Shown: positions 1-6,368 of the stretch, in pieces
Position numbering within the stretch: the first letter of the stretch is position 1
How the letters are laid out: each line of letters opens with the position of its first letter
Origin: QQUD01 sp039029915
GTDB taxonomy: Bacteria; Chloroflexota; Anaerolineae; Promineifilales; Promineifilaceae
Assembly: GCA_039029915.1 (NCBI GenBank)
Contig: JBCCFD010000417.1
Location: forward strand, 1 to 7,170
Direction: 5' to 3'
DNA length: 7,170 nt
Made by a program: the position numbers and the translations under genes
Notes under the pieces: model-generated
The model's database searches: none
The model's input: only the letters and a program-made list of their open reading frames with translations
Told to the model about the DNA's origin: nothing

Positions 1-102
1 GGGGTTTCCAAGTGCCTCATTAAAGCGAAAAGCAGGACGTCCCATATAAATAGGAACGTCTTGAAATTCTACATTCGGATAACTTAAATGACGATAATCC
101 AT
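1..102 (-). CDS. 5' end of an unidentified gene running off the left edge
   Basis: On the minus strand an ATG at 102 opens a frame that stays open to position 1 (34 codons), beginning MDYRHLSYPNVEF and continuing with DVPIYMGRPAF. The next in-frame stop upstream is a TAA about 18 bases before the ATG, so the start is tightly bounded. The gene lies 64 bases downstream of the GMC gene and runs in the same direction. There is no Shine-Dalgarno sequence. A TACAAT box ends six bases before the ATG, suggesting a leaderless transcript. The visible residues match no family I recognise, and 34 open codons are weak evidence on their own; the order and strand of neighbours make a real gene likely. Confidence 0.5.
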   Translation of the reverse strand, partial: MDYRHLSYPNVEFQDVPIYMGRPAFRFNEALGNP

Positions 103-114
103 ACCAAAATTGTA
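103..114 (-). promoter_or_regulatory. candidate -10 element for the left-edge gene, leaderless type
   Basis: TACAAT (positions 109-114 read on the minus strand) matches the -10 consensus at five of six positions and ends six bases before the ATG at 102. Transcription would therefore start at or next to the start codon. No good -35 element is found at 16-18 bases upstream, so this is tentative. Confidence 0.3.
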
Positions 115-166
115 GCGGATTTATGATATTGGCAGAAAGTTTTTTAAGAGGACCTTGATGAACTTG

Positions 167-1669
167 TCATTTAAGTATGAATTCTGCGCATCTTAGTCCA
201 ATCATCATGATTGTTAAATTCGGATTGACGCCAATCATTGTGGGGAAAATAGACGCATCTGCAATACGTAAGTTTTCAATACCGTGTAGTTTGAGGGTAG
301 GGGAAACAACGGCCGTTTCGTCCGCCTCGGCCCCCATCTTGCACGTTCCGGCCGGATGATAAACGGTTCCTGCCACCTTTCGGCCGTAGGCTGAGAGGGT
401 CTCATCATCTTGAACGTCAAGTCCCGGAAAAAGCTCTCGTTTTACCCACTCATTGAGCGGTGATTGTGAGACAAGTCGCCGGGCGAGCTTCAAGCCTTCG
501 ACTAATATCTTGGCATCGTACGGGTCTGTAAAATATTGGAAGTCAATCTCTGGTGGCACGTTTGGATCAGCAGAGCGTAACCTGATGCTACCCTGGCTGC
601 GTGCTCGTGCAACGTTTGGTGATAGTGAGAAGCCATGCTGCGCAGTCGGATAACCATGTGGCTTGGTATAGGTATCAAACACGGCCGTTCCCACATGGCA
701 CATTAGATCAGGGGCAGGCAGAGACGGATCCGTTTTGTAGAATACGGCCGTTCCCATACTGTTTAAATCAGTTTGGGGAATAGTCTTGACCGTTTCCCAC
801 GCTATCATCGAATCGGGATGGTCTAAAAGATTTTGGCCCACACCGGGAACATGATGCTTCACCTGAATGCCAAGAGCTGTCAACTGGTCAGCAGGACCAA
901 TGCCAGACCGCATCAGCAAAGCTGGAGAGTCAAAAGCCCCACAGCTAACAATTAAATCAGACGTGCAGGTCAATTTTCCTCGATTTGTTTCTACGCCAAC
1001 GACTCGATTATTGTTGTCTAATAGCAACTGATACGCCTGCGTTTGGGTAAAAATGGTGAGCGTTTCACCCCATTGAGAAAGCGGGTGCAAAAAAGCAACT
1101 GACGAAGATTGGCGCAATTTCCCCTTTTTATTGAAGTAAAGATACCCAATACCCGGCTGAACCGCTGAATTTGGGGAAAAGTCAACGGTGGATAGTCCTA
1201 TTTTTTCAGCCGCCGCCATCATATCATGATGAAAGGCGTTTCTCGTTTGAGGGCTTGTTTCAAGGTGAACTGTTTGCAAAAGTTTGTCAAAAATAGGAGA
1301 CACATGCTCTGGGCTCCAGTCGTGGGCACCTGCTGATGCCCATTGATGTAAATCATAATCAGGGGTCCGCCAGCCGATGATTGTATTGATTGAACTGGTG
1401 CCCCCTAGAATGCGCCCCCGAGTGTGTCTGATACTGCTGTTGCCATATGGCTGGTGGGTGATTTGATAATCGTAATCATGCTCACTGCCGACAAGATTTT
1501 TCCAGCGGCTGGCGTCAAGCGCATCTTGATTAAATTCATCACTTTTTCCAGCTTCGATGATTGCCACCCGCCTGCCAGCCCGGGCTAAAGTAGCGGCTAC
1601 AATACAGCCCGCACTCCCTGCGCCAATAACAATGTGATCAAATTGCTGCATCATATCGTTTAATTTCAC
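167..1669 (-). CDS. GMC-family FAD-dependent oxidoreductase (choline dehydrogenase-like)
   Basis: Flavoprotein that oxidises an alcohol group to a carbonyl; substrate unknown. Of the 500 residues, the N-terminus holds the FAD dinucleotide-binding motif IGAGSAG (15-21) followed by VAIIEAG (35-41). GMC signature 1, GRILGGTSSIN, is at 85-95 and signature 2, GAFDSPALLMRSGIG, at 244-258. The GVGQNLLDHP stretch (276-285) is typical. The catalytic His is H438 in YHPAGTCKMG and the partner Asn is N483 in NPNLT near the C-terminus. No signal peptide or membrane helix is seen. It is slightly shorter than most choline dehydrogenases (530-560). The longest frame begins with GTG at 1669; ATG at 1654 (residue 6) gives a more typical N-terminus with the flavin motif 10 residues in. 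Neither start has a clear ribosome-binding site, consistent with coupling to the upstream nucleoside hydrolase. Sugar, polyol or aryl alcohol substrates are all possible; linkage to inositol genes hints at a polyol but does not prove it. Confidence 0.93.
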   Translation of the reverse strand: MKLNDMMQQFDHIVIGAGSAGCIVAATLARAGRRVAIIEAGKSDEFNQDALDASRWKNLVGSEHDYDYQITHQPYGNSSIRHTRGRILGGTSSINTIIGWRTPDYDLHQWASAGAHDWSPEHVSPIFDKLLQTVHLETSPQTRNAFHHDMMAAAEKIGLSTVDFSPNSAVQPGIGYLYFNKKGKLRQSSSVAFLHPLSQWGETLTIFTQTQAYQLLLDNNNRVVGVETNRGKLTCTSDLIVSCGAFDSPALLMRSGIGPADQLTALGIQVKHHVPGVGQNLLDHPDSMIAWETVKTIPQTDLNSMGTAVFYKTDPSLPAPDLMCHVGTAVFDTYTKPHGYPTAQHGFSLSPNVARARSQGSIRLRSADPNVPPEIDFQYFTDPYDAKILVEGLKLARRLVSQSPLNEWVKRELFPGLDVQDDETLSAYGRKVAGTVYHPAGTCKMGAEADETAVVSPTLKLHGIENLRIADASIFPTMIGVNPNLTIMMIGLRCAEFILK

Positions 1670-1684
1670 TCTGTTGTCGCACTG

Positions 1685-2647
1685 CTACTTTAAAGTTTTG
1701 TACAGCGTTTCTTTCCACAATTGGGCATCGATTTCCCAGCAAACGTTGATATTGGGCTGTTTGTCGATCCAGTGTGGGTCAATGTTGGGGGGAACTTGAC
1801 CGACGCCAAGCTGATCGACAATGGTGGCTCCTCGTGAAGGCCCCTCTAGTGAAACCTCGACGTAATGTTTTGCTTGCTTCGTACAAACGGCCGTGTCTAA
1901 ATAAACTGCCATTGCTACCGGATCAGGCAAGCCCAAACCGGGATCACCAAGCCAGTTTTGGCTCGAATCAAGAGCGTGCTTGTTACAGTCAATTGCGAAA
2001 TCTCCCCGAGCAGTTTTAAAGCTGTAGCATAATGCCATCTCGTCTGTTGTTAAATTCGCATTACCGCGACAATGTTCCCAACCTACCATCAAGATGTTCA
2101 TGCCTGAATTAAAAACGGCGTGGGCTGCTTCGGGGTCACACCAGATGTTAAATTCTGCTGCCGGTGTGACATTGCCTACTGTACAGGCAGCCCCTCCCAT
2201 CACAACACATTGATTGACCCATTCTGCGATTCTTGGCTCAATGCGCAGGGCAGCCGCAATATTGGTGAGGGGGCCAAGTGTGACGAGGTCAAGTTCCTTG
2301 GGTTTCTCGCGAAAGCGCCGTACTAATTCAGTAACGGCATCACTATTGGCCGCTGCTAGTTCGGGGTCTGGGTAATGCATACCGCCCATTCCGTCTGGTC
2401 CGTGGAACCAGTGAGCGTGGGCAGGGTCTTTGACTAACGGCCGTTTACACCCATCATAAATTGGTGTCGATTTCCCGCATAATTCGACGGTGTAGCGGGC
2501 ATTAATGCTGCCTTGCTCAACTGGCATGTTGCCTGAAACAATCGTAATTGCTTCTACAACAACATCTTCCCACATGAGCGCCATTAAAATAGCAACAGCA
2601 TCATCAGATGCTGTATCAGTATCAATAATTAAATGCCTTTTTTTCAT
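1685..2647 (-). CDS. nucleoside hydrolase family protein (IunH/Rih-like), atypical active site
   Basis: Family enzymes hydrolyse the N-glycosidic bond of ribonucleosides to free base and ribose in the cytoplasm. The protein has 320 residues, standard length. The N-terminal calcium-binding motif is D9-T-D11-T-A-S-D15-D16. Other family elements are N40 in VSGN, HGPDGMGG from H82, LGPLTNIA (124-131), VVMGG (148-152), EFNIWCDPEAA (165-175), and D242 in LPDPVAMAV as the final calcium ligand. The oddity is P241 immediately before D242, where inosine-uridine hydrolases such as the Crithidia enzyme carry the leaving-group-activating His241. Purine-specific IAG enzymes use Trp in this region. Calcium binding and ribose recognition appear intact, so an N-ribosyl hydrolase with altered base choice is more likely than a dead enzyme, but the substrate is unassigned. 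ATG 2647 is supported by GAGG four bases upstream. The GMC gene starts 15 bases after the stop, suggesting co-translation. Confidence 0.88.
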   Translation of the reverse strand: MKKRHLIIDTDTASDDAVAILMALMWEDVVVEAITIVSGNMPVEQGSINARYTVELCGKSTPIYDGCKRPLVKDPAHAHWFHGPDGMGGMHYPDPELAAANSDAVTELVRRFREKPKELDLVTLGPLTNIAAALRIEPRIAEWVNQCVVMGGAACTVGNVTPAAEFNIWCDPEAAHAVFNSGMNILMVGWEHCRGNANLTTDEMALCYSFKTARGDFAIDCNKHALDSSQNWLGDPGLGLPDPVAMAVYLDTAVCTKQAKHYVEVSLEGPSRGATIVDQLGVGQVPPNIDPHWIDKQPNINVCWEIDAQLWKETLYKTLK

Positions 2648-2651
2648 GATT

Positions 2652-2655
2652 CCTC
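2652..2655 (-). promoter_or_regulatory. ribosome-binding site of the nucleoside hydrolase gene
   Basis: GAGG on the minus strand, four bases before ATG 2647, fixes this start. It shows that the organism does use Shine-Dalgarno initiation for some genes in this window, in contrast to the aldolase and left-edge genes. Confidence 0.6.
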
Positions 2656-2684
2656 AACTACGCTTGCCTGATTTTTTATTGATA

Positions 2685-2712
2685 ATTATTGTGAGAGTTA
2701 AAGAAATAGCAA
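2685..2712 (-). promoter_or_regulatory. candidate promoter upstream of the nucleoside hydrolase gene
   Basis: In the 79-base AT-rich gap between the kinase stop and the nucleoside hydrolase start, the minus strand reads TTGCTA (2707-2712, four of six matches to the -35 consensus), a 16-base spacer, then AATAAT (2685-2690, five of six matches to -10). If real, the hydrolase and GMC genes form their own transcription unit. AT-rich DNA yields such matches easily, so confidence is low. Confidence 0.3.
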
Positions 2713-2726
2713 ATTGAAAAAAGTAG

Positions 2727-4502
2727 TTAAGGAGAAGGCACTTGATCAAATACGTGGGCTCTAAAACTGACGGTAAAGATGGCACCTTGATTACGACCAG
2801 GTGAGTAGGCTTGAATTGATCCATTCATCTTTTCAACCCAATGTTTAGCAATATAAAGACCCAAACCTGACGAGCTTTCACCGCCCGTAGGTTGCGCAGA
2901 TAATCGAGAATAACGTTGGAACAAGTTTTTCAAATCAGATTCTGTTAAACCTTGACCAGAATCGCAGACTTCAATCTGAATTAAATGGTTAATTTTGAAG
3001 AGTTTAATTTTGATTTCTTGTTCGAGGAATGAAAACTTGAGCGCATTGGAAATCAAATTTTCCAACACCAAGGAAAGCTTTCTAGCATCCCCTTCAATGA
3101 ATAAGGTTTCTTCTGGTTTTTCAAGTATGATTTCAATACTCTTCCGGCTGGCATGAGCTTGATTGTCATTAATGATGCCGATAATAAATTGATTTAGCTC
3201 TATACAATCTTTTGAAATTTCTGACTGCCCAAAATCTAGTTCGCCTGTTTCAAGAAGTAATTTAACAATATCTAGCATTCTCCAGCAAAGAGATTTAATC
3301 TTTTCAACCCGCAATAAAAATTTTGGATCATCAACGGATTTTGAACAGTGTTGTAAAAGGTCCGCATTTAGATTGATTGTTGTTAATGGTGTTTTTAAAT
3401 CATGAGCAACGAGACCCAGAATTTCTTCTTTTTCGCTTAGTAAATCGTTTAGCCGATTATTTAATTCCATTAACTCAACATTTCTTAACTTGAAAATCTC
3501 GGCCGTATGGGCCTCTTCTCGACGTTCAAAGTCTAGAATTTCAGCTTGATGTTTAGCCTTTTCGAGATCAATTTTTGCTGATTCTAATTCTGTAATATCA
3601 ATCGCTTGGAAGAATATTTGAGGTTCGTGTTCTCGATAAAGTAAGGCAAGCTTACAGTAAAGCCGAATAACCGTGCCGTCTCTATCTCTAAATCGAATTG
3701 CTGTTTTTTGCGTTTGGCCTGTTTTTTGGAGTTTTATGGAGGTGTTGGCTACAAGAGAAATATCTTCTTCATATACAAAGTTGTAACAGCTTAATCCTAA
3801 TGAGTCTTCCTTGTTTATTTTGAATAGGTCTGTTGTGGCCTGATTTAAATCCATAATGTATCCAAACTCATCGAAAATTGCAGATGGAATCGGCGCATCG
3901 TGAAACAGTTCACGGAATAGTTGCTCATCGTCGGCAATAACCTTTAGCTGCCGCTGATACATATGCTCTCGGTAATTTACCCCAAAGTAAATTGGAAGAT
4001 AAATAACCATAAAAATCCCGGACATCTGGATAAATTCAGAGTTTGCGATAGGGGTATTGGTGGCCAAAAGGACAATCACTGAAACGCCAAATGTGAAAGC
4101 GCCAAAAATTGAAGCTTGTTTTGCTGTTTGGAATGCGCCAACTAATAAGACAGAGACCGCCATCGCTCCAAAGAAAAAATTAATCTGGAAACCTGAGCCA
4201 GTGCTGCCGATGAGACCTGCCGAGGCGATACCGGTTCCTAGCCAATATACGGCGTAGCCAGGCTTTTGATTTAATAGGGCAAATCGAGCAATCAAGCCGG
4301 TTAAAACGACAATGACAAGAGCGAGATAATCAATTGGGGTTAGTAAATTTCCAAAAAAAGAGGGATATTGTCCGGATACACCGATTATCATGCAACCAAG
4401 AATGCTTATCGCAATAATCCTTGAGACGATCACCGTTTTTATATGGTTATTGCTGTCGGAATCATGCGTAGGTGGAGACCAAAAAAATAGCAGGTTGAAC
4501 AT
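2727..4502 (-). CDS. membrane-bound PAS sensor histidine kinase
   Basis: Inner-membrane sensor kinase of 591 residues. It has about six predicted hydrophobic helices (near residues 24-43, 57-77, 83-101, 105-125, 130-148 and 157-175). A PAS domain follows (about 196-305, ending in the typical FFQAIDITELE), then a charged coiled-coil linker (305-360). The HisKA dimerisation domain carries phospho-acceptor H367 in LVAHDLKTP. The HATPase_c domain shows the N box around N486 (ENLISNALKFS), the G1 box DSGQG at 514-518, an F box near 527 and the G2 box SSGLGLYIAK at 544-553, so all catalytic elements are present. There is no receiver domain and no response-regulator gene in the window, so it is an orphan here. 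The ligand is unknown; the membrane region matches no sensor fold I can name. The cytoplasmic half is AT-rich (about 27-43% GC in lines I counted) compared with neighbouring genes, and the gene lacks the octamer common elsewhere. Start ATG 4502 has AGAAGG directly abutting it and lies inside an inverted repeat. Confidence 0.9.
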   Translation of the reverse strand: MFNLLFFWSPPTHDSDSNNHIKTVIVSRIIAISILGCMIIGVSGQYPSFFGNLLTPIDYLALVIVVLTGLIARFALLNQKPGYAVYWLGTGIASAGLIGSTGSGFQINFFFGAMAVSVLLVGAFQTAKQASIFGAFTFGVSVIVLLATNTPIANSEFIQMSGIFMVIYLPIYFGVNYREHMYQRQLKVIADDEQLFRELFHDAPIPSAIFDEFGYIMDLNQATTDLFKINKEDSLGLSCYNFVYEEDISLVANTSIKLQKTGQTQKTAIRFRDRDGTVIRLYCKLALLYREHEPQIFFQAIDITELESAKIDLEKAKHQAEILDFERREEAHTAEIFKLRNVELMELNNRLNDLLSEKEEILGLVAHDLKTPLTTINLNADLLQHCSKSVDDPKFLLRVEKIKSLCWRMLDIVKLLLETGELDFGQSEISKDCIELNQFIIGIINDNQAHASRKSIEIILEKPEETLFIEGDARKLSLVLENLISNALKFSFLEQEIKIKLFKINHLIQIEVCDSGQGLTESDLKNLFQRYSRLSAQPTGGESSSGLGLYIAKHWVEKMNGSIQAYSPGRNQGAIFTVSFRAHVFDQVPSP

Positions 4503-4536
4503 CCTTCTATTTTAATTTTATTCTCATGTTCAACCT
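4492..4536. repeat. perfect 11-bp inverted repeat spanning the kinase start codon
   Basis: AGGTTGAACAT at 4492-4502 and its exact reverse complement ATGTTCAACCT at 4526-4536 flank a 23-base AT-rich spacer. The left arm is codons 1-3 plus part of codon 4 of the kinase gene, including the ATG. In RNA the arms could form a hairpin hiding the start codon. In DNA they could form a two-site operator (arm centres 34 bp apart) around a TAAAAT box at 4509-4514. A six-codon ORF (ATG at 4527 to TAG at 4507) lies in the spacer, four bases ahead of the kinase start. Confidence 0.75.
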
Positions 4537-4564
4537 ATGGGCGGTTTGGGGGATGGGCAAAGCC

Positions 4565-5419
4565 TTATAGTTTTGCTACAGAATTCATCATAGCCATGCT
4601 GGCCATGATTTCAGCGGTCATAGCGTCACGGCCGTTTTGCATGATATCGCGCACCTCAGTCGTTTGCGGATTCTCTTTGAGGGCTTCATAAACGGCCGTC
4701 ATGAAAGCTCGGCGCACCTTCGATGCCACATTCATCTTGGCGATACCTAATTGAATAGCTTGCTCGACCTGCTCAGCGGGAATACCGGTACCACCGTGCA
4801 AAACGATGGGCCTGTTGGTGGCTTGGCGAATCTCTTGAAGCCGCTTCATGTCTAATTTAGGCGCTTTGAGATAAAAACCGTGGGCATTACCAATGGCCAC
4901 CGCTAAAGCGTCAACGGCCGTTTCTTGTACAAACCGCGTCGCTTCCCCCACATCACTCATGGCTGCGTCCTCTTCGCTAACCGTCAGGTCGTCTTCAACA
5001 CCCTGAATGCGCCCTACTTCACCTTCAACCGACACGCCAACTGCATGGGCAGCATTCACAACTTCACGCGTTATGCGAATATTTTCGTCAAGCGGATGAT
5101 GTGATCCATCAAACATCACGGAAGTATACCCAGCTCGAATACACTGCATTGCCATCTCAAACGAATCGCCGTGGTCTAGGTGTAAAACAAATTGGGCATT
5201 ATGGGCATTTGCCAAAGCGCGAGCCATGCCCACTACAACCTCTGGGCCAATATAGCGCGCTTCAGCAGATGAGGTAGAAACAATAACCGGCGATTTTTGA
5301 GAAACGGCCGTTTGCACAACTACATCCATCATTTCAAAGTTAGCCACATTAAAAGAGCCAACGGCATATTGGTGGGCAAGGGCGTGGTCGAGAAGGGGTT
5401 TAAGAGGTAAAAGCATCAT
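4565..5419 (-). CDS. iolJ: class II aldolase, probable 6-phospho-5-dehydro-2-deoxy-D-gluconate aldolase IolJ
   Basis: Zinc-dependent class II (FBA/GatY/KbaY/IolJ) aldolase of 284 residues, a normal length. Motifs in order are FNVANFE (23-29), HLDHGDS (80-86) with catalytic D82 and metal ligand H83, MFDGSHHPLDENI (102-114), VEGEVGRIQG (131-140) with a conserved Glu pair, IGNAHGFY (176-183) with H180, VLHGGTGIP (206-214) with H208, and KMNVASK (228-234) contributing to phosphate binding. Sequence alone cannot separate FBP, tagatose-bisphosphate and DKGP aldolases. Position directly after iolC and iolB makes DKGP cleavage to dihydroxyacetone phosphate and malonate semialdehyde the best assignment. 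Two ATG codons (5419 and 5416) sit in tandem and both are preceded by a C-rich leader without a Shine-Dalgarno sequence, so the exact start is uncertain by one residue. Four ACGGCCGT palindromes fall in this gene, the densest in the window. Confidence 0.88.
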   Translation of the reverse strand: MMLLPLKPLLDHALAHQYAVGSFNVANFEMMDVVVQTAVSQKSPVIVSTSSAEARYIGPEVVVGMARALANAHNAQFVLHLDHGDSFEMAMQCIRAGYTSVMFDGSHHPLDENIRITREVVNAAHAVGVSVEGEVGRIQGVEDDLTVSEEDAAMSDVGEATRFVQETAVDALAVAIGNAHGFYLKAPKLDMKRLQEIRQATNRPIVLHGGTGIPAEQVEQAIQLGIAKMNVASKVRRAFMTAVYEALKENPQTTEVRDIMQNGRDAMTAEIMASMAMMNSVAKL

Positions 5420-5420
5420 A

Positions 5421-5455
5421 TTGGGGATTGGGAACCAGGAATTGGGGATTGAAAG
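5421..5455. repeat. degenerate heptanucleotide tandem repeat, TTGGGGA type
   Basis: Read on the plus strand in steps of seven, units 1 and 4 are TTGGGGA, unit 2 is TTGGGAA, unit 3 (CCAGGAA) and unit 5 (TTGAAAG) are more degenerate. The array fills much of the 67-base gap between iolB and iolJ and ends one base before the iolJ start codon. It resembles in style the short tandemly repeated repetitive heptamers known from cyanobacterial intergenic regions. Confidence 0.55.
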
Positions 5456-5479
5456 CTACTCTATCAACCAACCCCTGGT
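5434..5479 (-). promoter_or_regulatory. potential 12-bp RNA hairpin between iolB and iolJ
   Basis: In the minus-strand transcript ACCAGGGGUUGG (from 5479 to 5468) can pair with CCAAUUCCUGGU (from 5445 to 5434): ten Watson-Crick and two G-U pairs, with a 22-base loop. It starts a few bases after the iolB stop. No U-tract follows in the gene direction, so it is not a standard terminator. It could stabilise the upstream iolCB message or modulate iolJ expression. Confidence 0.45.
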
Positions 5480-5486
5480 CATTTTT

Positions 5487-6317
5487 TTATTTCCACTTAA
5501 TTGGTAAGGTCATTTTGTTTGCATCCCAGTTATCCTTTATCCACGTGGTATCTGGGTCTTCAAATGGCTTGTAGTCGCGTTCTTCATGAGTGGGTTCACC
5601 AGCCAAATAATTGAGGAAATAAACATTAGACCCCGGATTGGCGACAGCGGGATGAAAACCCTGTGTGACCAGCACGCAATCACCGTGACTGGCCGGAATC
5701 ACCTCATCAAAATCTATATCTGTGCGGTAATTTCGGTGAAAAGCAGTACCTGTTTCTGGCTGAATGCGATAATAATACGTTTCTTCTAGGTAGGGTGAGC
5801 CACCAACGCGATCGTGACTGTGTGGGGGCCAACCTGACCATGAGCCACCGGGAACATATACCTCAAATAGAATGAGCCTTTCGGCAGGAAGCGGCCAAGC
5901 TAAAGTATGGTGCACCTCACGGACTGCTGGGCCGCCACCACGAACCTCTACCTTCTGCTCTTCAGGTGTAAACATCCTAATTGGATATTTACCTTCGGCT
6001 GGTGCACCACCAAGAGCAAACTCAAAGGTTTCTGCTGTTTCAACGGTGATACTATGCCCTGGGGGAACGTAGAGTACGTGTGGCATCTGGGTAAATACGC
6101 TTTCTCGAGAAACCTCCCAGCTTTGATCAGCCACAGTCAATTTGCCTGCGCCTGCCAACGGCACTAGAGCAACTTCAACACCCTCTGTCTGTTCTTGGTA
6201 GGTTTCACCCGCTTTCAATTGGATGATGCGGAATGTTAAATAATCCCAGCCCGCCGACTCGCGGGTAATATCCATAATCCGCTGTTGGTTGTAATTTGAA
6301 CGAATTCTGTGTTTCAT
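5487..6317 (-). CDS. iolB: 5-deoxy-glucuronate isomerase IolB
   Basis: Cytoplasmic isomerase of myo-inositol catabolism, converting 5-deoxy-D-glucuronate to 5-dehydro-2-deoxy-D-gluconate, the substrate of the neighbouring kinase. The protein has 276 residues, normal for the family, and a double-cupin layout. The diagnostic motif GGSWSGWPPHSHD is at residues 157-169, with putative metal ligands H166 and H168. LEETYYYRI follows at 177-185 (E178 or E179), then GFHPA at 220-224 with the last His ligand H222, and FLNYLAGE at 234-241. The start ATG at 6317 is supported by GGAG five bases upstream. The C-terminus (EDPDTTWIKDNWD) is more divergent than the core. The next gene, the aldolase, starts 67 bases after the stop. 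No ACGGCCGT palindrome occurs in this gene. Confidence 0.95.
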   Translation of the reverse strand: MKHRIRSNYNQQRIMDITRESAGWDYLTFRIIQLKAGETYQEQTEGVEVALVPLAGAGKLTVADQSWEVSRESVFTQMPHVLYVPPGHSITVETAETFEFALGGAPAEGKYPIRMFTPEEQKVEVRGGGPAVREVHHTLAWPLPAERLILFEVYVPGGSWSGWPPHSHDRVGGSPYLEETYYYRIQPETGTAFHRNYRTDIDFDEVIPASHGDCVLVTQGFHPAVANPGSNVYFLNYLAGEPTHEERDYKPFEDPDTTWIKDNWDANKMTLPIKWK

Positions 6318-6322
6318 TTCAT

Positions 6323-6326
6323 CTCC
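6323..6326 (-). promoter_or_regulatory. ribosome-binding site of iolB
   Basis: GGAG on the minus strand, five bases before ATG 6317, supports the chosen iolB start. Confidence 0.6.
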
Positions 6327-6331
6327 ACTGC

Positions 6332-6366
6332 TTGGGATCGATCGCTAATATTAGGATAAATCCCAA
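6332..6366. repeat. 7-bp inverted repeat between iolC and iolB
   Basis: TTGGGAT (6332-6338) and ATCCCAA (6360-6366) are perfect complements separated by 21 bases in the 51-base iolC-iolB gap. The repeat could form a weak hairpin or an operator. Repeats of this length can arise by chance. Confidence 0.3.
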
Positions 6367-6368
6367 CG

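Noticed and set aside
177..1000. Short plus-strand and alternative-frame ORFs of 60-66 codons over the GMC gene
   Set aside because: They lie opposite a gene with clear catalytic motifs, show no family features, and lack ribosome-binding sites.
1774..2326. Plus-strand ORFs of 68-81 codons over the nucleoside hydrolase gene
   Set aside because: Shadow frames of a well-supported gene, with low-complexity or random-looking composition.
2648..2726. Terminator after the kinase gene, suggested by a T-rich stretch following its stop
   Set aside because: No stable GC stem precedes the T-run on the minus strand.
5422..5447. G-quadruplex in the G-rich intergenic stretch
   Set aside because: Only three runs of three or more G's plus one GG are present, so at best a two-layer structure; the tandem-heptamer description fits better.
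5434..5490. Plus-strand hairpin followed by a T-run at 5482-5488, like a factor-independent terminator
   Set aside because: No plus-strand gene precedes it. In the actual direction of transcription the T-run becomes A's before the hairpin.
5872..6167. Overlapping plus-strand ORFs opposite iolB
   Set aside because: iolB motifs are unambiguous on the other strand and the plus-strand products resemble nothing recognisable.
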